Shown piece by piece: positions 1-12,100 of a stretch of 64,000 bases of DNA; positions within the stretch are counted from its first letter, which is position 1; each line of letters starts with the position of its first letter. The stretch comes from Anthostomella pinea (taxonomy: Eukaryota > Ascomycota > Sordariomycetes > Xylariales > Xylariaceae), in contig CAUWAG010000018.1 of NCBI GenBank assembly GCA_963556695.1, positions 682,001 to 746,000 of the forward strand, read 5' to 3'. A model generated the notes under the pieces. The model was not told the DNA's origin. It saw nothing but the letters and a program-made list of their open reading frames with translations, and did no database searches. Made by a program: the position numbers and the translations under genes.

Positions 1-191
1 TCAACACGTAAGCTTTGACGCGAAGGACAGGATTAATTTAAAAAACGGGCCGAGAGAAGACCCAGACGAGCAAGGTAACCAGTACTCAAGTGATAGGACG
101 TATGATAGAAAGCTGACAAGAGATTCAACGAGGCTAGTAAAACGACAATCCGGAGGAATTTCTAAATCTCAGCCCTGGTGAGAGCCTCAAG

Positions 192-1727
192 CTACCCTCG
201 CTTGGCACAATCCCATGCGCGATGGTGGAAAAGGCTGCGGGCAAACGGAAATCTGGCATCGCATGAATCGCAACGAAATTCGTGAAGGCGAACACTAGCG
301 CAAGCCATCGTGTGAGAGGAAAGGCTCTGGGCAGACGAAAATTTGGCATCGCAAAGATCGAAAGGAAACTCGCGAACGCGAACGCTGGCCACATGTGCCG
401 GCGCGTCCGGATGCTTGTCAGCCAAGTGCTTCATCAAGTCTTTCTCTCGCATGTAGCCTTTAGGCCCAACTCGGTCGCAGTTGTCCGCACTGCAGGGGAA
501 TGTCGTCTCCTTGTGAACCTCTTTCATGTGCCTGCTGAAGTCGGCCTGCTTGGGGAACGGTCCTTGCTCAAGCTGCTCGCAGTCGTGGTGGGGACAGGTC
601 AGGATCTGATTAGTTCTCAGGGACCTTTTCTTTGGGCACGCCTTCTCAATTTCCTCTGGATCAAACTTGTGATAGACTCGGAGGTGCTGAACGAGGTGGT
701 CCCTTCGGGCGAAGGCATGTCTACCGCGATGAAGCTTGCAAAAGGTACACGCATGGGTTTTATCGCCTTTGCTGACAGATTTGATATGGCGATGAAATGT
801 GTCGAGGCGTGCATACGACTTCCCACAAGAGCACGCGAAAGGACTGTGTTGATGGGTGTGTGCATGTGACTGAAGCTGACCCTGGCTGCGGAATGATCCA
901 CCACACTCTGCACACGCGAAGGGTGAAGCATTGTCGACTTGACGGTGGTCTGTCACGTGTGGCTTGGATTCATGAGTCTTCAAGTGTTCGGCGCGTACGA
1001 ATCGACGACTGCAGCCTGCGTAGTCGCAGACCAACGTCGCGTGAAGATTGGTACGAGCATGAAATTTGAAGTACCACTGATTCGTGAATGTCTCATGGCA
1101 AACAAGACATTCCAATGCCGAAGCTGAAGCTCTGATGGCTTCTCCGGGCCCGGTGACTTCTTTCACGTTGTCATACTGGCCCATTGAAGGTTGATCATGG
1201 CGTTGGAAGTCGACAGGCCTGGAAAAGGCAGAAACAAGAGGCTGATGGTGAAATAGTGGGACTTACTGCTGTTCGTGGGTTGGTAAGGTTGGCTGGAAAC
1301 CCATGCAATGTGACCCTGGAGTAAGCGCGGTGCTGACACCCTTTTTGTTAGCAAATGTAAAAGAAAAAAGGCCTCACGGTTCCAGGGGTGCTGCATCATT
1401 AGCGTCAGGCAACGGCAGGCCGGCGTTGTAGTTGAAGTTGAACTCCTGTCCAATGACAGGCATGTCGCTGAGCCAGTTCATCTCGGAAGCGAGGTAGTTG
1501 GGGTCCGAGAGATCCTCCTGATTGGCGCCCCAGGAGGCGCCCTGGTCCGGGCCCTGGAAGCCGTCGTGCTGGTTGGGGGCCGAGAGGGCATCGAGGTAGC
1601 TGGGGTCGCAGAGACCCTCCGGATTGGAGCCCGAGAAGGCACCCTGGTCCGGGCCCTGGAAGTCGTGGTGCTGGTTGGAGGCCATGAAGGCATCGAAGTC
1701 GAAGGGGGCACCAATGTAGTCCGACAT
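192..1727 (-). CDS. C2H2 zinc-finger protein (probable transcription factor), 3 exons
   Basis: Three exons, 1727-1378, 1332-1267 and 1218-192, join in frame to give 480 residues; intron 1 has a perfect TGCTAAC branch site and both introns are GT-AG. The N-terminal 117 residues are acidic, rich in N, Q, G and D, and contain a 34-residue tandem duplication around the motif FQGPDQGA, likely a disordered activation region. The rest holds about nine C2H2-type fingers in a row, with spacings C-x2-C or C-x4-C and H-x3-5-H. The next-to-last finger has lost its first cysteine (FDLC instead of CDSC), and the last ends C2HC-like. A nuclear DNA-binding regulator is the family expectation; the target is unknown. 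The start is the ATG of the acidic exon; starting inside exon 3 would lose the repeat region. Confidence 0.85.
1506..1709 (-). repeat. 102-bp tandem duplication inside the C2H2 gene
   Basis: Two head-to-tail copies with a 102-nt period (34 codons) lie in exon 1 of the zinc-finger gene. The clearest anchors are the two copies of cctggtccgggccctggaag beginning near 1541 and 1643. The period is a multiple of three, so the frame is kept, and the copies differ at several bases. This is an in-frame expansion of a low-complexity segment. Confidence 0.8.
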
Positions 1728-2532
1728 GTTGACAGGGGAGGCTTGCTTGAAGCGGCGAGAGCTTTGTGGATGTGCTGGATTGGTTGTGGTGGTGAGGCTG
1801 GCTGGCTGGTGAAGCTGTTGCTGCTTGAAGTGATGAGACGGAGTGCTGTGAGCTGGTGCAGAGGAGACGCGGGAAGCACCACGTATTTCTCTCCGGACTC
1901 ATATGAGGACCGCTGCTTTAAGCGGAAGATGGTCTGGGTACTTGATCGAGTAGGGCGGAAGGTGCTTGCGTGCAGACATATGTATGTCGGTGAGTGTGAG
2001 ATCAGGTCGTGATAGGTTGACTGTCGAGCGCCACTCGACGCCCTATTTGTATGGCATGAGGCAGGCTGTGAGGAAGGAGGGCGCGCACCGTCTGCCAGCG
2101 AGGATGCCAAGGCCCAGACCTTGGAAACTGGGAAGGCACGAGAGACATATGCCAAACTTGGAGAGAGCCGTTGTCCCTTCCCTGCGAAGAAAGCTTTGAG
2201 AACCCCTATCTCAGGATACAGCATCGCCACAAGGTAGGAAGACAGTCTCGTAATACCCGACATCACTTCAAATCAGCCAACGCCTGGCTGAAGACGTAAT
2301 ACCAGCCCGTCTGTAAGGTCGGGTCCAGCGTAGACGCCCACTGATAACTTCATCAGAAGCCTGCAGAGAAACCGAAGAACCTAAGCCATCATGCAGGATC
2401 AAGGCCTTCTCTTCTTACGAGGATATGGATATGCAACAACAGTACATTGCGCACTATGCTCCCTTATGAAGTACACACAACCAGCCACCCACCCCCCTAT
2501 AATACATACCCTCTCCTCTCTGACATCACCTC
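1728..2532. other. Intergenic, upstream of the C2H2 gene and downstream of the AAA ATPase gene
   Basis: About 800 bp without a gene. It should contain the C2H2 gene promoter and the AAA gene 3' untranslated region. Open frames here are short, lack splice signals and overlap on both strands. I see no repeat or TATA box I would defend. Confidence 0.6.
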
Positions 2533-5500
2533 TCACCTCGCACCCCCACTCCCACTCCCACTCCGCACCCGCGCCGCATCAGCATCCCCCCCATCCGCCA
2601 CGACGCCGAACCCCATACCCTTACGCTTCCGCCGCCCGGCTCCCGCGTCGCCGTATCGCTCGTCAAACTTCTTAATAGCAGTCAAGGTACTCATATCCTC
2701 ACTGACGCTAGCACCAATCTCCCGCAGGGCGCGGTCGACGAAGTGGCGTTTATGCAAGACACGCTTCTCGGCCCAGACGTATGGCTCAGGCCCCGCGTGC
2801 CGGTCCGCCGCCTCGAGCTCCTCCTTCACCGCCGCCATGGCCGCCGCCACGCACACGTTCTTGAGGTCCGAGCCCGAGTAAAGCGGGGTCCTCTTGGCGA
2901 GGTCATCAATGGAGACGCTGTCGTCGAGCACCTCGTCCTTGAGGTGGATGCGCAGGATGGCCGCGCGGTCCGCCTCGAGCGGCAGGTCGATGAGGAGCTT
3001 GCGCGGCAGCCGACGCAGGACGGCCTCGTCAAGGTCGAACGGCCGGTTTGTCGCTACCATGATGAACGCCTTCATCTTGTCCATGCCGTCCCATTCTCGT
3101 AGAAACTGGTTGATTGTCTCCCGCCTTGCCGCGTTTCCACGACCTCCCCGGGCCCCAAGCAAAGCATCTGCCTCGTCGATGAAAATAACCATGGGCTCTT
3201 TCTTCTTGGCCAGCCTGAAGAGAGCTCGCACGTTCTTCTCGCTCTCGCCGACGTACATGTTGTTGATACTTGCCCCGCTGATCTCGATCATGTTGGCACC
3301 GCTCTCTTTCGCCACAGCCTTGGCTAGCAACGTCTTACCCGTACCCGGTGGACCATACAGTAGACAGCCGGGTATTCTGTCTGTCGCCAAAACTCCGTAT
3401 GAGAAAGCTTCTGGGCGAACCAAGGAGAGAGTGGTGAGCATCTTGACAGACTCGATCGTCTCTTTAGGCGCGTGAACATCCTTGAAGGTCGTACGGATAT
3501 CCTCCGGCTTGACAAGACCCGACAATAGTTTCTTCTCGTGGTCCTCCGCATATGGGTTCCGCATTCCCGCAAGAACGTCCTCCTTAGCCTCTTTCTTTGG
3601 GGCCTCTTTGTTCGACCGGTCCCTGAATGAATCGATTTCGCGTATGTGTGCCGCGACCTTCTCCAGGCGCGCTAGGCTAAACATATCAGCCTGGTCTCCG
3701 GAGGTGCTCCCGATCATCATGGACGCGATCCGGTACACATCGGGCAATGACAGGATGCTTGTTGACCATGCGGCGGGGAGCTCTGCGTCCGATCCGGCAA
3801 GACCTAGCAGTCCATAAGGAAACTTGGAGTCTTCTGGAGGTTCTACCATCGACGACAATGATTTCACAATGTTGCCGTCATTCTCATTGAGGTAATCCCG
3901 CGCCTCCCCCTCGAGGAAATTTGGCGGGAACTCTTTCGGTGTGTTTAGGATTATATGTACCACCCGCTCTTTCAGCTCAAGTTCTCTCAGTGCGGCCGCA
4001 TAAGACTGCGGTGCGCCTTTAGACGAGCAAGACCCCACCAGGGCTATTTTCCGCCCCCCAAGCCAGAGGTCATCGACAACTTTGCGTATTTTGCCGATAA
4101 TTGCTGCGCCGCATTCCAAGTCCATGCCGATGGCGTTGAAGTCGTGCATGTGAACGATGAGCGGTCTTTGCTCCTCAGTGTCAGTGTCAGTTGAATGTAT
4201 CAGTTCCTCCACAGCCGCATTGACCTTCATATCCTCCCAGAGGTCGTCGTTCTTTCCGCGGTTCGCAGCATTAAGGAAATCGTCCATTGACGCAATACTC
4301 TTTGCCGAGTCCCTTTTAAGCTTTGGACTTCGTGACGCGCTGGCGAATAAGGTCATGAAGACACCGGAATCTTGGCCTTCATCCTCGGCCAGAGGTTGCG
4401 GTTTCGGTTTTAACCTGCCGCTGTTCTCGGCAGCCTTATAGCCAAGCTGTGCGACGGGACCGGGTGCTCTGGCCGCGTCCTGGCCAATGTAGCTGCCAAT
4501 AATGTGAGCAAGATCATGCGGTTGCAAATGCAGGACGTCGGCTTCGAGCAACGTGGCGACGTGTCGGACTATTTCATGCGGTACCGAGCATCCAGAGTAA
4601 TGTTGCTCGTTGATGACAGTGACGGGTCGTCGCAGATCCGAGAGCTTGACGTTCTTGGGTGCTTGGAAGAGGAGATCGGTCTTGACAGACGCAATGACCT
4701 CTTGGATGAGAGGCGGGCTATATAAAGCTACGCAAGGAACGGCAGTAACACCATTCACCGTATCGTGGACGATCTTTCTCATCTTGTCCAGCGCGGGTTT
4801 CGACTCTTCGGGATACAGCAGACCCGTTTGCATCAGGGTCGTCAACAGGTCGGTGGAAGAGAGAATAGACGCGGAGCCAAGACGTGCTTTGGCAGCAGCC
4901 ACATCACCTCCAGATGTGTGCTTGCTCTCGTGTACCACGGACCAGAAAGCGGAGGCTATGATCAAATCTCCTTGCCTCAGAAAAGGGTTCATGTCCTCGT
5001 TCGCCTCCAAGGACCTGAACACTTCTTCTACAGCTTGCTCTGACAAGAGGGACGCTTCAAAAACGCTGGCATTCCGGGCAGCCCCGACCTCGTTTTTTAT
5101 TATCGAGTCCAGTACTCCCCGCCCGACCACCTCATTCATCATCCTCTGGTCTATGTCGTACGTGATCAACCCCGGCGTGTTTCTCGTTTCCCCGTGGCGG
5201 TCGACGGCTCCGGACAAGAAAGACTTGGGCACCTGGAAGGGGGGCAGCTCCGACTTACGACTCCGCAGTGTTCGCGATCTCAAGAAGCCGTTCGCGGGCC
5301 TTGCCTTGCGGCCGTGGCTGTCCCCATTCCCAGCCGTGTCTTTGTCGCCGAACATGTTCTCGTCGGCCTTGTCGGCCTCATCGGGCTTCCTCCCGCCATC
5401 GCCATCGCTCTCGTCGGGTTTCTTGCCGTCGTCGCGGGGCGCATCGTTGGTACCGTCGGAAGCTCTCGCAGAGGTGGACGCGTGGAAGGGCCGGGCGTGA

Positions 5501-5571
5501 CGGGCCGCAATGGAAGCGTGCCGTGGATGTAGTGCCGCCGAGCGAATGGCACGCAGCCATGGACTATTCAT
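2533..5571 (-). CDS. Mitochondrial AAA+ ATPase (Msp1/ATAD1-like AAA domain)
   Basis: Single exon, 1012 residues. The first about 40 residues are rich in Arg, Ala, Ser and His and lack acidic residues, which fits a mitochondrial presequence; a charged Asp/Glu/Lys-rich linker follows. One complete AAA module sits near the C-terminus: Walker A GPPGTGKT at about residue 738, Walker B VIFIDEADAL at about 797, sensor ATNRPFDLDEAVLRRLPR with the paired arginines of the meiotic AAA clade. The middle (around residues 470-560) looks like a degenerate nucleotide-binding fold with no Walker A. The tail is basic then Gly/Ser/Arg-rich. The AAA core resembles Msp1/ATAD1, which extract mislocalised membrane proteins, but this protein is about three times longer, so I infer only a mitochondrial ATP-driven remodelling role. 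Confidence 0.9.
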   Translation of the reverse strand: MNSPWLRAIRSAALHPRHASIAARHARPFHASTSARASDGTNDAPRDDGKKPDESDGDGGRKPDEADKADENMFGDKDTAGNGDSHGRKARPANGFLRSRTLRSRKSELPPFQVPKSFLSGAVDRHGETRNTPGLITYDIDQRMMNEVVGRGVLDSIIKNEVGAARNASVFEASLLSEQAVEEVFRSLEANEDMNPFLRQGDLIIASAFWSVVHESKHTSGGDVAAAKARLGSASILSSTDLLTTLMQTGLLYPEESKPALDKMRKIVHDTVNGVTAVPCVALYSPPLIQEVIASVKTDLLFQAPKNVKLSDLRRPVTVINEQHYSGCSVPHEIVRHVATLLEADVLHLQPHDLAHIIGSYIGQDAARAPGPVAQLGYKAAENSGRLKPKPQPLAEDEGQDSGVFMTLFASASRSPKLKRDSAKSIASMDDFLNAANRGKNDDLWEDMKVNAAVEELIHSTDTDTEEQRPLIVHMHDFNAIGMDLECGAAIIGKIRKVVDDLWLGGRKIALVGSCSSKGAPQSYAAALRELELKERVVHIILNTPKEFPPNFLEGEARDYLNENDGNIVKSLSSMVEPPEDSKFPYGLLGLAGSDAELPAAWSTSILSLPDVYRIASMMIGSTSGDQADMFSLARLEKVAAHIREIDSFRDRSNKEAPKKEAKEDVLAGMRNPYAEDHEKKLLSGLVKPEDIRTTFKDVHAPKETIESVKMLTTLSLVRPEAFSYGVLATDRIPGCLLYGPPGTGKTLLAKAVAKESGANMIEISGASINNMYVGESEKNVRALFRLAKKKEPMVIFIDEADALLGARGGRGNAARRETINQFLREWDGMDKMKAFIMVATNRPFDLDEAVLRRLPRKLLIDLPLEADRAAILRIHLKDEVLDDSVSIDDLAKRTPLYSGSDLKNVCVAAAMAAVKEELEAADRHAGPEPYVWAEKRVLHKRHFVDRALREIGASVSEDMSTLTAIKKFDERYGDAGAGRRKRKGMGFGVVADGGDADAARVRSGSGSGGAR

Positions 5572-6154
5572 TCGAAGAATTGGCGCTCGGCGTGAGCGGG
5601 CAGATGCATGGCCTTTGCGACAGGCGAGAGCGTTGCAGGAAATCCGAGGTCTACGGAAGTTCTAGATTTAGAGCTTTCCCTGGTCCAAGCGCCAACGCCC
5701 GACGCCTCCACACCGAGACTTCACCGAGGCCAACGAATGGTCGAGGGTTTCTTACTGTTTAGATGCCATTTATCGACGGGATATTGAAATCAGTGAATGG
5801 TGATAACTGTAGACGTTGAGGTGATGTTTCAACCGTTTATCAGCAGTTCATCCATCAACTCTCGAGCATTCGTTGACTGGAATCGCCAAGACCTGGTAGG
5901 AACCATGACCATGACAGAAACTTGACTCAGGGGCTACGAGTGATAAAGCCGAGTCACGAGTCATACGCAACCACCACTCAGAACAGCTTTCAAGTTACCG
6001 TCCGCTTCATGAAATATATAAACTCACTGCCTGTTACTACGGAACAGATGGTATCTCCTACTTACGCAATGCAAAAATACATGCTCTTTCATAAAATGCT
6101 TAAGTAACCATGGGAGCACCCGCCCGTCCCCTAACGCCATTGCAATGCCTTCAT
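5572..6154. other. Intergenic between the AAA ATPase gene and the mus7 3' end
   Basis: About 580 bp. It holds the AAA gene promoter and 5' untranslated region (adjacent to 5571) and the mus7 3' untranslated region (adjacent to 6155), and is more AT-rich towards 6155. No further gene or repeat is visible. Confidence 0.6.
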
Positions 6155-9100
6155 TCAAAACAGAAAGTCATCAAGCGGCACAGCACCTGATGCCGTAGCC
6201 GCCGTCTTCGTCGTATCGTTATGATAATTCCACTCCCGAAGCTGTTCATTCAAGCCCCGAACCAAGTCTCCCGCTTTCCACCCGGGTAGTCGAGTCCCCT
6301 GCCCTGACTGCGTGGCTGAAGGCCCTTGTTGCGGTCGTGATGGACCCCTCACTGTGATGACGGAATCGTCCGAGGTCCAGTTGTTATTGATGTCTTGTAC
6401 CATATGGCTGGCGAACCTGTTGATGTGCTCGCTGTGCTCCGGTGACGATACCGCACCGGGTCCTCGGATGGCCCCGAAAAGATGGCTCGGGTCCACGATG
6501 ATAGCCTGCTCCATGGGAGTCTCTTCAAGAAGCTCAGATAGGTACCGACCGCCCGCCCGCGTGAAGTCGGTCAGGGCGTCTATCACCTCTATAATTTCAG
6601 GCGCGGTCGGAGAACTTGCCTCATTGATCAGGTATGCTGCCAGGGACGGGGAGACCAGATTGAGGATGCTGATCATGAGTCTGAGAATGACGAGGTGTTC
6701 AGGTCGCAGCTCGAACACATCACGAGACTGTAGGTGCTGAACGCCTGTCAACATGATTTTCATCAGATTCAACACATGGACCATGCTGCCCGGACCGATT
6801 TCCCTGTGAATACAAGCCGCCGCCAGCTGTGCCTGAAAAGCCTCTGTGTAGGTTTCTAGGAGAACCCAACCTTTGGGCTCCTGGACAGCAGCTTTGATTA
6901 TGGCAGGAAACATTATGCTCAGCATAAACGAGAACACGTGTGTGTTTTTCATGCCTTGCTGAAGGATTTCTTTCTCGTTTGTGAGCTTGCCGTTCGCAAG
7001 CGCAAGCTTGAAGCTGGGAAATAGCAGGTAGAACAGGCCAGACGCTGCCTTGGTGTCGCCTTCTTCCAACTTCAATCCCCATGCCAGGATGCCAGCGGTC
7101 TGAAGGCGAGGATCCTGGGTGGACGGAGAGTACTCGCGACTGATTTGGTAGAAGAATGAGTCGACCGGGCACATATCCTGCGATCTTATCAGAGAAATGA
7201 TAGATCGGACGAAGGCGATATGATTCATGTGTGCAGATGAGTCCTGCGCCATCGACTTCAGATCAAGCTTCATTCGGTCCATTGTGAAACGCAATGATTT
7301 GGCAAATTGCGTTTGCAGCGGTTGCTTCTGGGCTGTGTCGGTATATCTCAAAGCCTTGCGCATTGCAGTGAGAGTGTCTGTAAATGGTCAGCCGCCTGCA
7401 GATTGGTATACACGATATTGCTTACAGTTGAACAGGTCCCTGTTTGAGTTGTAGTCAGGGCTGTTACCAGTCTCTATAACCGCGGCCTCCAAGTATGGAT
7501 CGCCTTGGCGCTTCATTGCCATGGCGAGTCGATTCTCATAAGCCAAGTAATCGAACGGCTTGACTATTTCGCACAAGAACAAATCCAGAGATGTCATGCC
7601 AATATCCTGTGTATGGTTAGCGATGTTTGGTATTAACCATAAGACGGGCGCTTACCTTGAACTCGGTGAGACCCTCCTCCATGAGCGTAGCTAGGAAGAG
7701 GGCTGTGTATTTCCTCGAAGGTGAGCTCACAGGCTTGCTCAGATCCTGAAACACGTGATACTTCCCCGACGCGAAGAATTGGGATACACGCTGAGAGGTC
7801 AGCAATTATATTACAAATGGTGCTCCTTGTACTTACTGAAAGCCGAGCATGGATTAAGCACACTGCCAATCGACCGGCCAAGCAAACAGCTTGTTCAACA
7901 CACAGGGCACGGTCGCTCGTAGGCCCTAATGCGAAGTCTTTGAAGCCCACTCCCACAAGTCCTCGAACCGTGGCGAGGAATGGAACAGCTAGTTTACGCT
8001 CAAGGAGCTGAAACGTCAATACCCATGTTGAGAAACACCAGAACGGTCAACTTACCATGATTGCATCTTCTCCATGCCAAGAGTGATCAGCATTCACTGC
8101 AGGTTGATGCCCAAACTCTTTGATCCTTGTGAGATAGTAACCTAGAACGTCTAGGCTGACTCGCAACATGCCCCAGTCGGACTCGGCGGACGTAAAAGAG
8201 AGTCTGCTGAACGCCTGATCCAATTGATCTACGGCTTGTTAGTATCTCTGGATTGGAAGCACCAGACGTTGACGTACAATGATTCATGACAAACGAAGCA
8301 GCACCAAGTGTCCTGGTGTACCGCATGACGTCTAGGACGGCCTTCATTGAGAAGTGCAGTATGTCCATAGCAGTCGTCTTGTTTGTTTTGATGACAGCGT
8401 TCTTCCAGTCCTGGCTGATAGTTCTCGAGGTATCTTTAGACATCCTCAAAAGCTGTTGCTGTACATCGGATTCGACGGACATGTACTGTCCTAACACCTG
8501 CTGAAAGACGCTCCGTTGCCAATCGGCGAATGGTCTGTATGCTGAGACATCCTCGCTCGATGATACGACGAACCGGGAGAGCTGACTCCAGGCTCGCAAA
8601 CTGATCAGGCATGCTTCTTTGTGGGAGCTACCCGGCACCACGAGTTTCTCGATGTTCTGTGGTGAGGGTCGCAGCTCTACCGGTGCAGCCCAGAACAGGG
8701 TGCACAAAAGATCATGATGATTTCGTAGTGCAGCCATCTCGGTTTCGTGAGTATCCTTCTCTTTGTCATGCTGTCGATTATGATTCGGCAACACTCGGGT
8801 CACCAGATTCCTGACGTCCTTGACCAGACCAAACTTCCTGAGTCGCTTGATAGTCAGCGCCAGAAGCTTAAGAAAGATATGAAAACATCGATCCTCTGGT
8901 AGGATAGCCAGCGAAGGTGACTCTGCGAGACGCTCGAGGAACTGCGGAGATTGATAAACCTCCTCATTGCGTAGATGAGAGAGGTCTTGGGCAGCAAAAA
9001 AGTCGAAAATCGTTCCTACGACTGTATTGCCCTTACGCCATCCCCACTGTTCGACGAGAAAGTAACACCGGCTCACCAGAGCACGGCAGTAATCATTGAA

Positions 9101-12100
9101 ACTTGGGGACTGTCGCGAATTGCTCTGGTATACTTGAAAGACACGCTTCAGGAGTCTTTGTGGTATCGACCAGCCTTCCAAGGGAATTCTGTGTCTGATG
9201 CCCTGAAGCACAACCCCGCCGTTGTCAAATTCACCGAGAGGGAGAAGAAGAAACAAATTGTGCCAGACTCGCTCAAATGTGTGCGTATCGGTGATCAAAT
9301 CTGTGCCATGGCTCAATAACACGGGCGAAACGATGTCCCAGAAACCGGACCTTGGAATGCGGGCCTCCTCTAAGACACGGATGATCGTGACCCAGGAGAT
9401 CGCTGAGTACCGTTCATTGCGGATGCCTCTTTCTCGGAAGGACATATGTTGCAGGTCGTCGTAAAGAGCTCGAATATCTACAAGGTTTGTTGAAAGTAAT
9501 CTTTGGGCTATTGCTTTGGAGATGCGCTTCAGCAATTCTTCAAGCTGAAATGCCTCTGACAGTAGTTGATTGGCATTCTGGCTAATGCGCAAAACGTGTA
9601 AAGTGACAACTAAAGCCCGAGTTGAAACTTCTATAAAGGGCCGTCGTCGATCATGAGACTTGTCTGGAAATGTTTCGATGCGTCGTGCAAAGGTTTGGAG
9701 AACTTCCAGTGCTCGACCAGTGAAGAGACTTTGACTTTCCGGCTCGATAAAGGATATCGAGTCTTGGAGGTATTCCAAGATGAACTCGATCGCTCGCACG
9801 GAAGATTTGGATACCATATCAGAAAGGGAATCTGCATACAAGTTGTCTGCTATCCAATCAAATATGATACCGAACTCTGAAGATGTCTGGGCATCCCACT
9901 GACCCCAGAGTAGGGTTTTCTCGTCTAGAGTGAAGGTTTGTCGAGCGCGTGGATGGTTTGAAGCATCAATTGACTTCTCGTCGAGTGTTTTCAACAGCCG
10001 GCCACTTCCAAGGAACGTGCTTTCGTGGAAAAAGACGCCCGGATCTAGTGGGAAAACTTCAAAATGCTGTGTATAGTGTGTGCCGAAGGGACCGAGACCT
10101 AACAATTTTCCACCGCCCTCTGTGACGTTCACTATCTCCGCAAGAGGGCTGAAGGCACGGGGAAGAGGGTCGTTGGCATGCGCGTACTGAGGAGCAGTAA
10201 CGTCCAAGGGCCGAGGCTGGGCTTGCTTTCGAGCCCGTGGCCTTCTCTGAGCGGCTACCCTCCTGCTGAGATCGGTGTCTTCCGTTGGCGACGAAGTTTC
10301 GATGGGATGGTCCTGGACGGCAGTAGGCACATGACTATCGACAAATCGTTCCAAGCGCACATTCGTCGGAGCAGGCAAAGCTTTGCGTGACTTTCGATAT
10401 ACGGCGTCGAGAGCCCTCTTTCGTGTGATAAATGTGTGCCGGCTGGCGGGTTCTCCTGCCGTTTCAAGCTGTGCAGGCCTCAAACTAGCATTCTGTTTTT
10501 TTGAGTGCGTATTACGGGGAGCAGCATGGTGTAGGCTGGGTGCTGTGGTAGGCCCTTCTGCCTCCACATTGACAAAATTGTCAAGGCTAGTTTGTTGGAC
10601 CATTCGTCGAGGCTGGGAGAAGCGGGCTGAAGGGACAAAACCGCGGCTCCGTGGTTTCGAATGAGCTTTGGATGGCTGAACAACAGTATTGTGGGAGACA
10701 GCTCGGAGAGGTTCAGGGATATTGATTCGCGATTGAGTCGTGGCTCTCTTTGGGAGGATCTTTGGCTGCGTGATGCCCCTTTTCCAGCTTGTAAGGACCT
10801 CGACTGCATCTATGTTGTCTTTCCGAGTTCCGAGCATGATATGTTTCCTTGATGGGCTCGAACGTCCTTGGTCTCGCCTCTTATTGGCTGTGCGAGCAGC
10901 TATGCGAATGAAAGGGGGTGCATTAGCATCGACAACGTCCAGGATGCTAAGCCGTGGAGGTGGTGGAGTTGCGACTTTTCTATTCCTATAATCTTTCGCA
11001 TTTCCTCTTGCACTTGCGTGGGCTGTTGAACGCCGCACCTCGCCATTCGACTTGGCTTTTGTGCTCTTTGACCGACCAAGTACTCCGGTGATCTTTTGCT
11101 GTCGCTTCCGCCGACTCTGTACACCTTTGAACGTTGACGGCTGATCTTTTCTTCGTTTCTTCGGCCGCTCGGATCCAATGGCATTGGTACTAGCTCTTTT
11201 GTTGCTGAACACCATTCGATCGATTTCGTCTTCCTCAATAACGGAGCCTGCATCGTCCTCGAAAATAGAAACTGGTTTGTAACGAGGAACGCTGCCGGTA
11301 TCGTCCTGTTGTGGATTTGCATCATCGTCATCATCGTCATCAAGAGAAAGGGCCGCGTCGTGGCCTGGCTTAGGTGATACTTGTCGACGTTGAGCCACAC
11401 CCTTTCTGTGATTTCGTTCTGGGGAAGGGTCGGGACTTCGCTGCCGCGTGTCTAACCCTGGTTTTGGCCGCGCACGCTGTTGATCAAGCCGAAGCCAAGA
11501 TGCAGGCAAAACACCACGCATTCTTTTCACAGCCGCTCGGACTGGTTCTGACTCGCTTTCTGAGCCACTGCCAGAGCTACCGCCTGGCTCATCATTTGTA
11601 TTGTCTTCGTCGCCCGCCATGGTGAGATCGATCGTCTCGCGCGTTTGGTCTGCTGGCGTAGGACTGCGCCCTCGTGAGGATATGGTACTGCTGGGCTTCG
11701 GGGTGAGTAATGTGATTGGACCATGTCTGGCATATTTGAAAGCAGTCATTGGAGTCGTCCCAAGGAGGGCGGGGCTTGTCTGCGGAGGTGAAGGCGGAAT
11801 GTCGAAAACGTCGTCGACAAGCGGCGCAGGAGGTGTCTCCCTTAGAGGTCCTACAGGATCACGAACTCTTGGTATCTTGCGTTTTGAAGAAACTTTGGGC
11901 GATGCTCGTCGCTTGTCACGGCGATATGGTCTCTTGTTCGCTTTCCACTTTTCGACATCGGCTGGGTCAGGAAATTCCTCCTCGTCATCTTGCGAGCTCC
12001 TCAACATGTCAGCTTGTCGACTGGCTGGTGGAGATGGAGATGGTCTTCCATCTGACGAAAGCGGCAACAAGTCGGCCTCGTCCAGTAGTCCCGCGTCCCT

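Noticed and set aside
282..869. Plus-strand open frame of 195 codons over the C2H2 gene
   Set aside because: It is antisense to a spliced gene with clear zinc-finger motifs and has no domain of its own.
4610..5500. Plus-strand open frame of nearly 300 codons over the AAA gene
   Set aside because: Antisense to the AAA coding sequence; Ser/Arg-rich composition is that of a mirrored frame.
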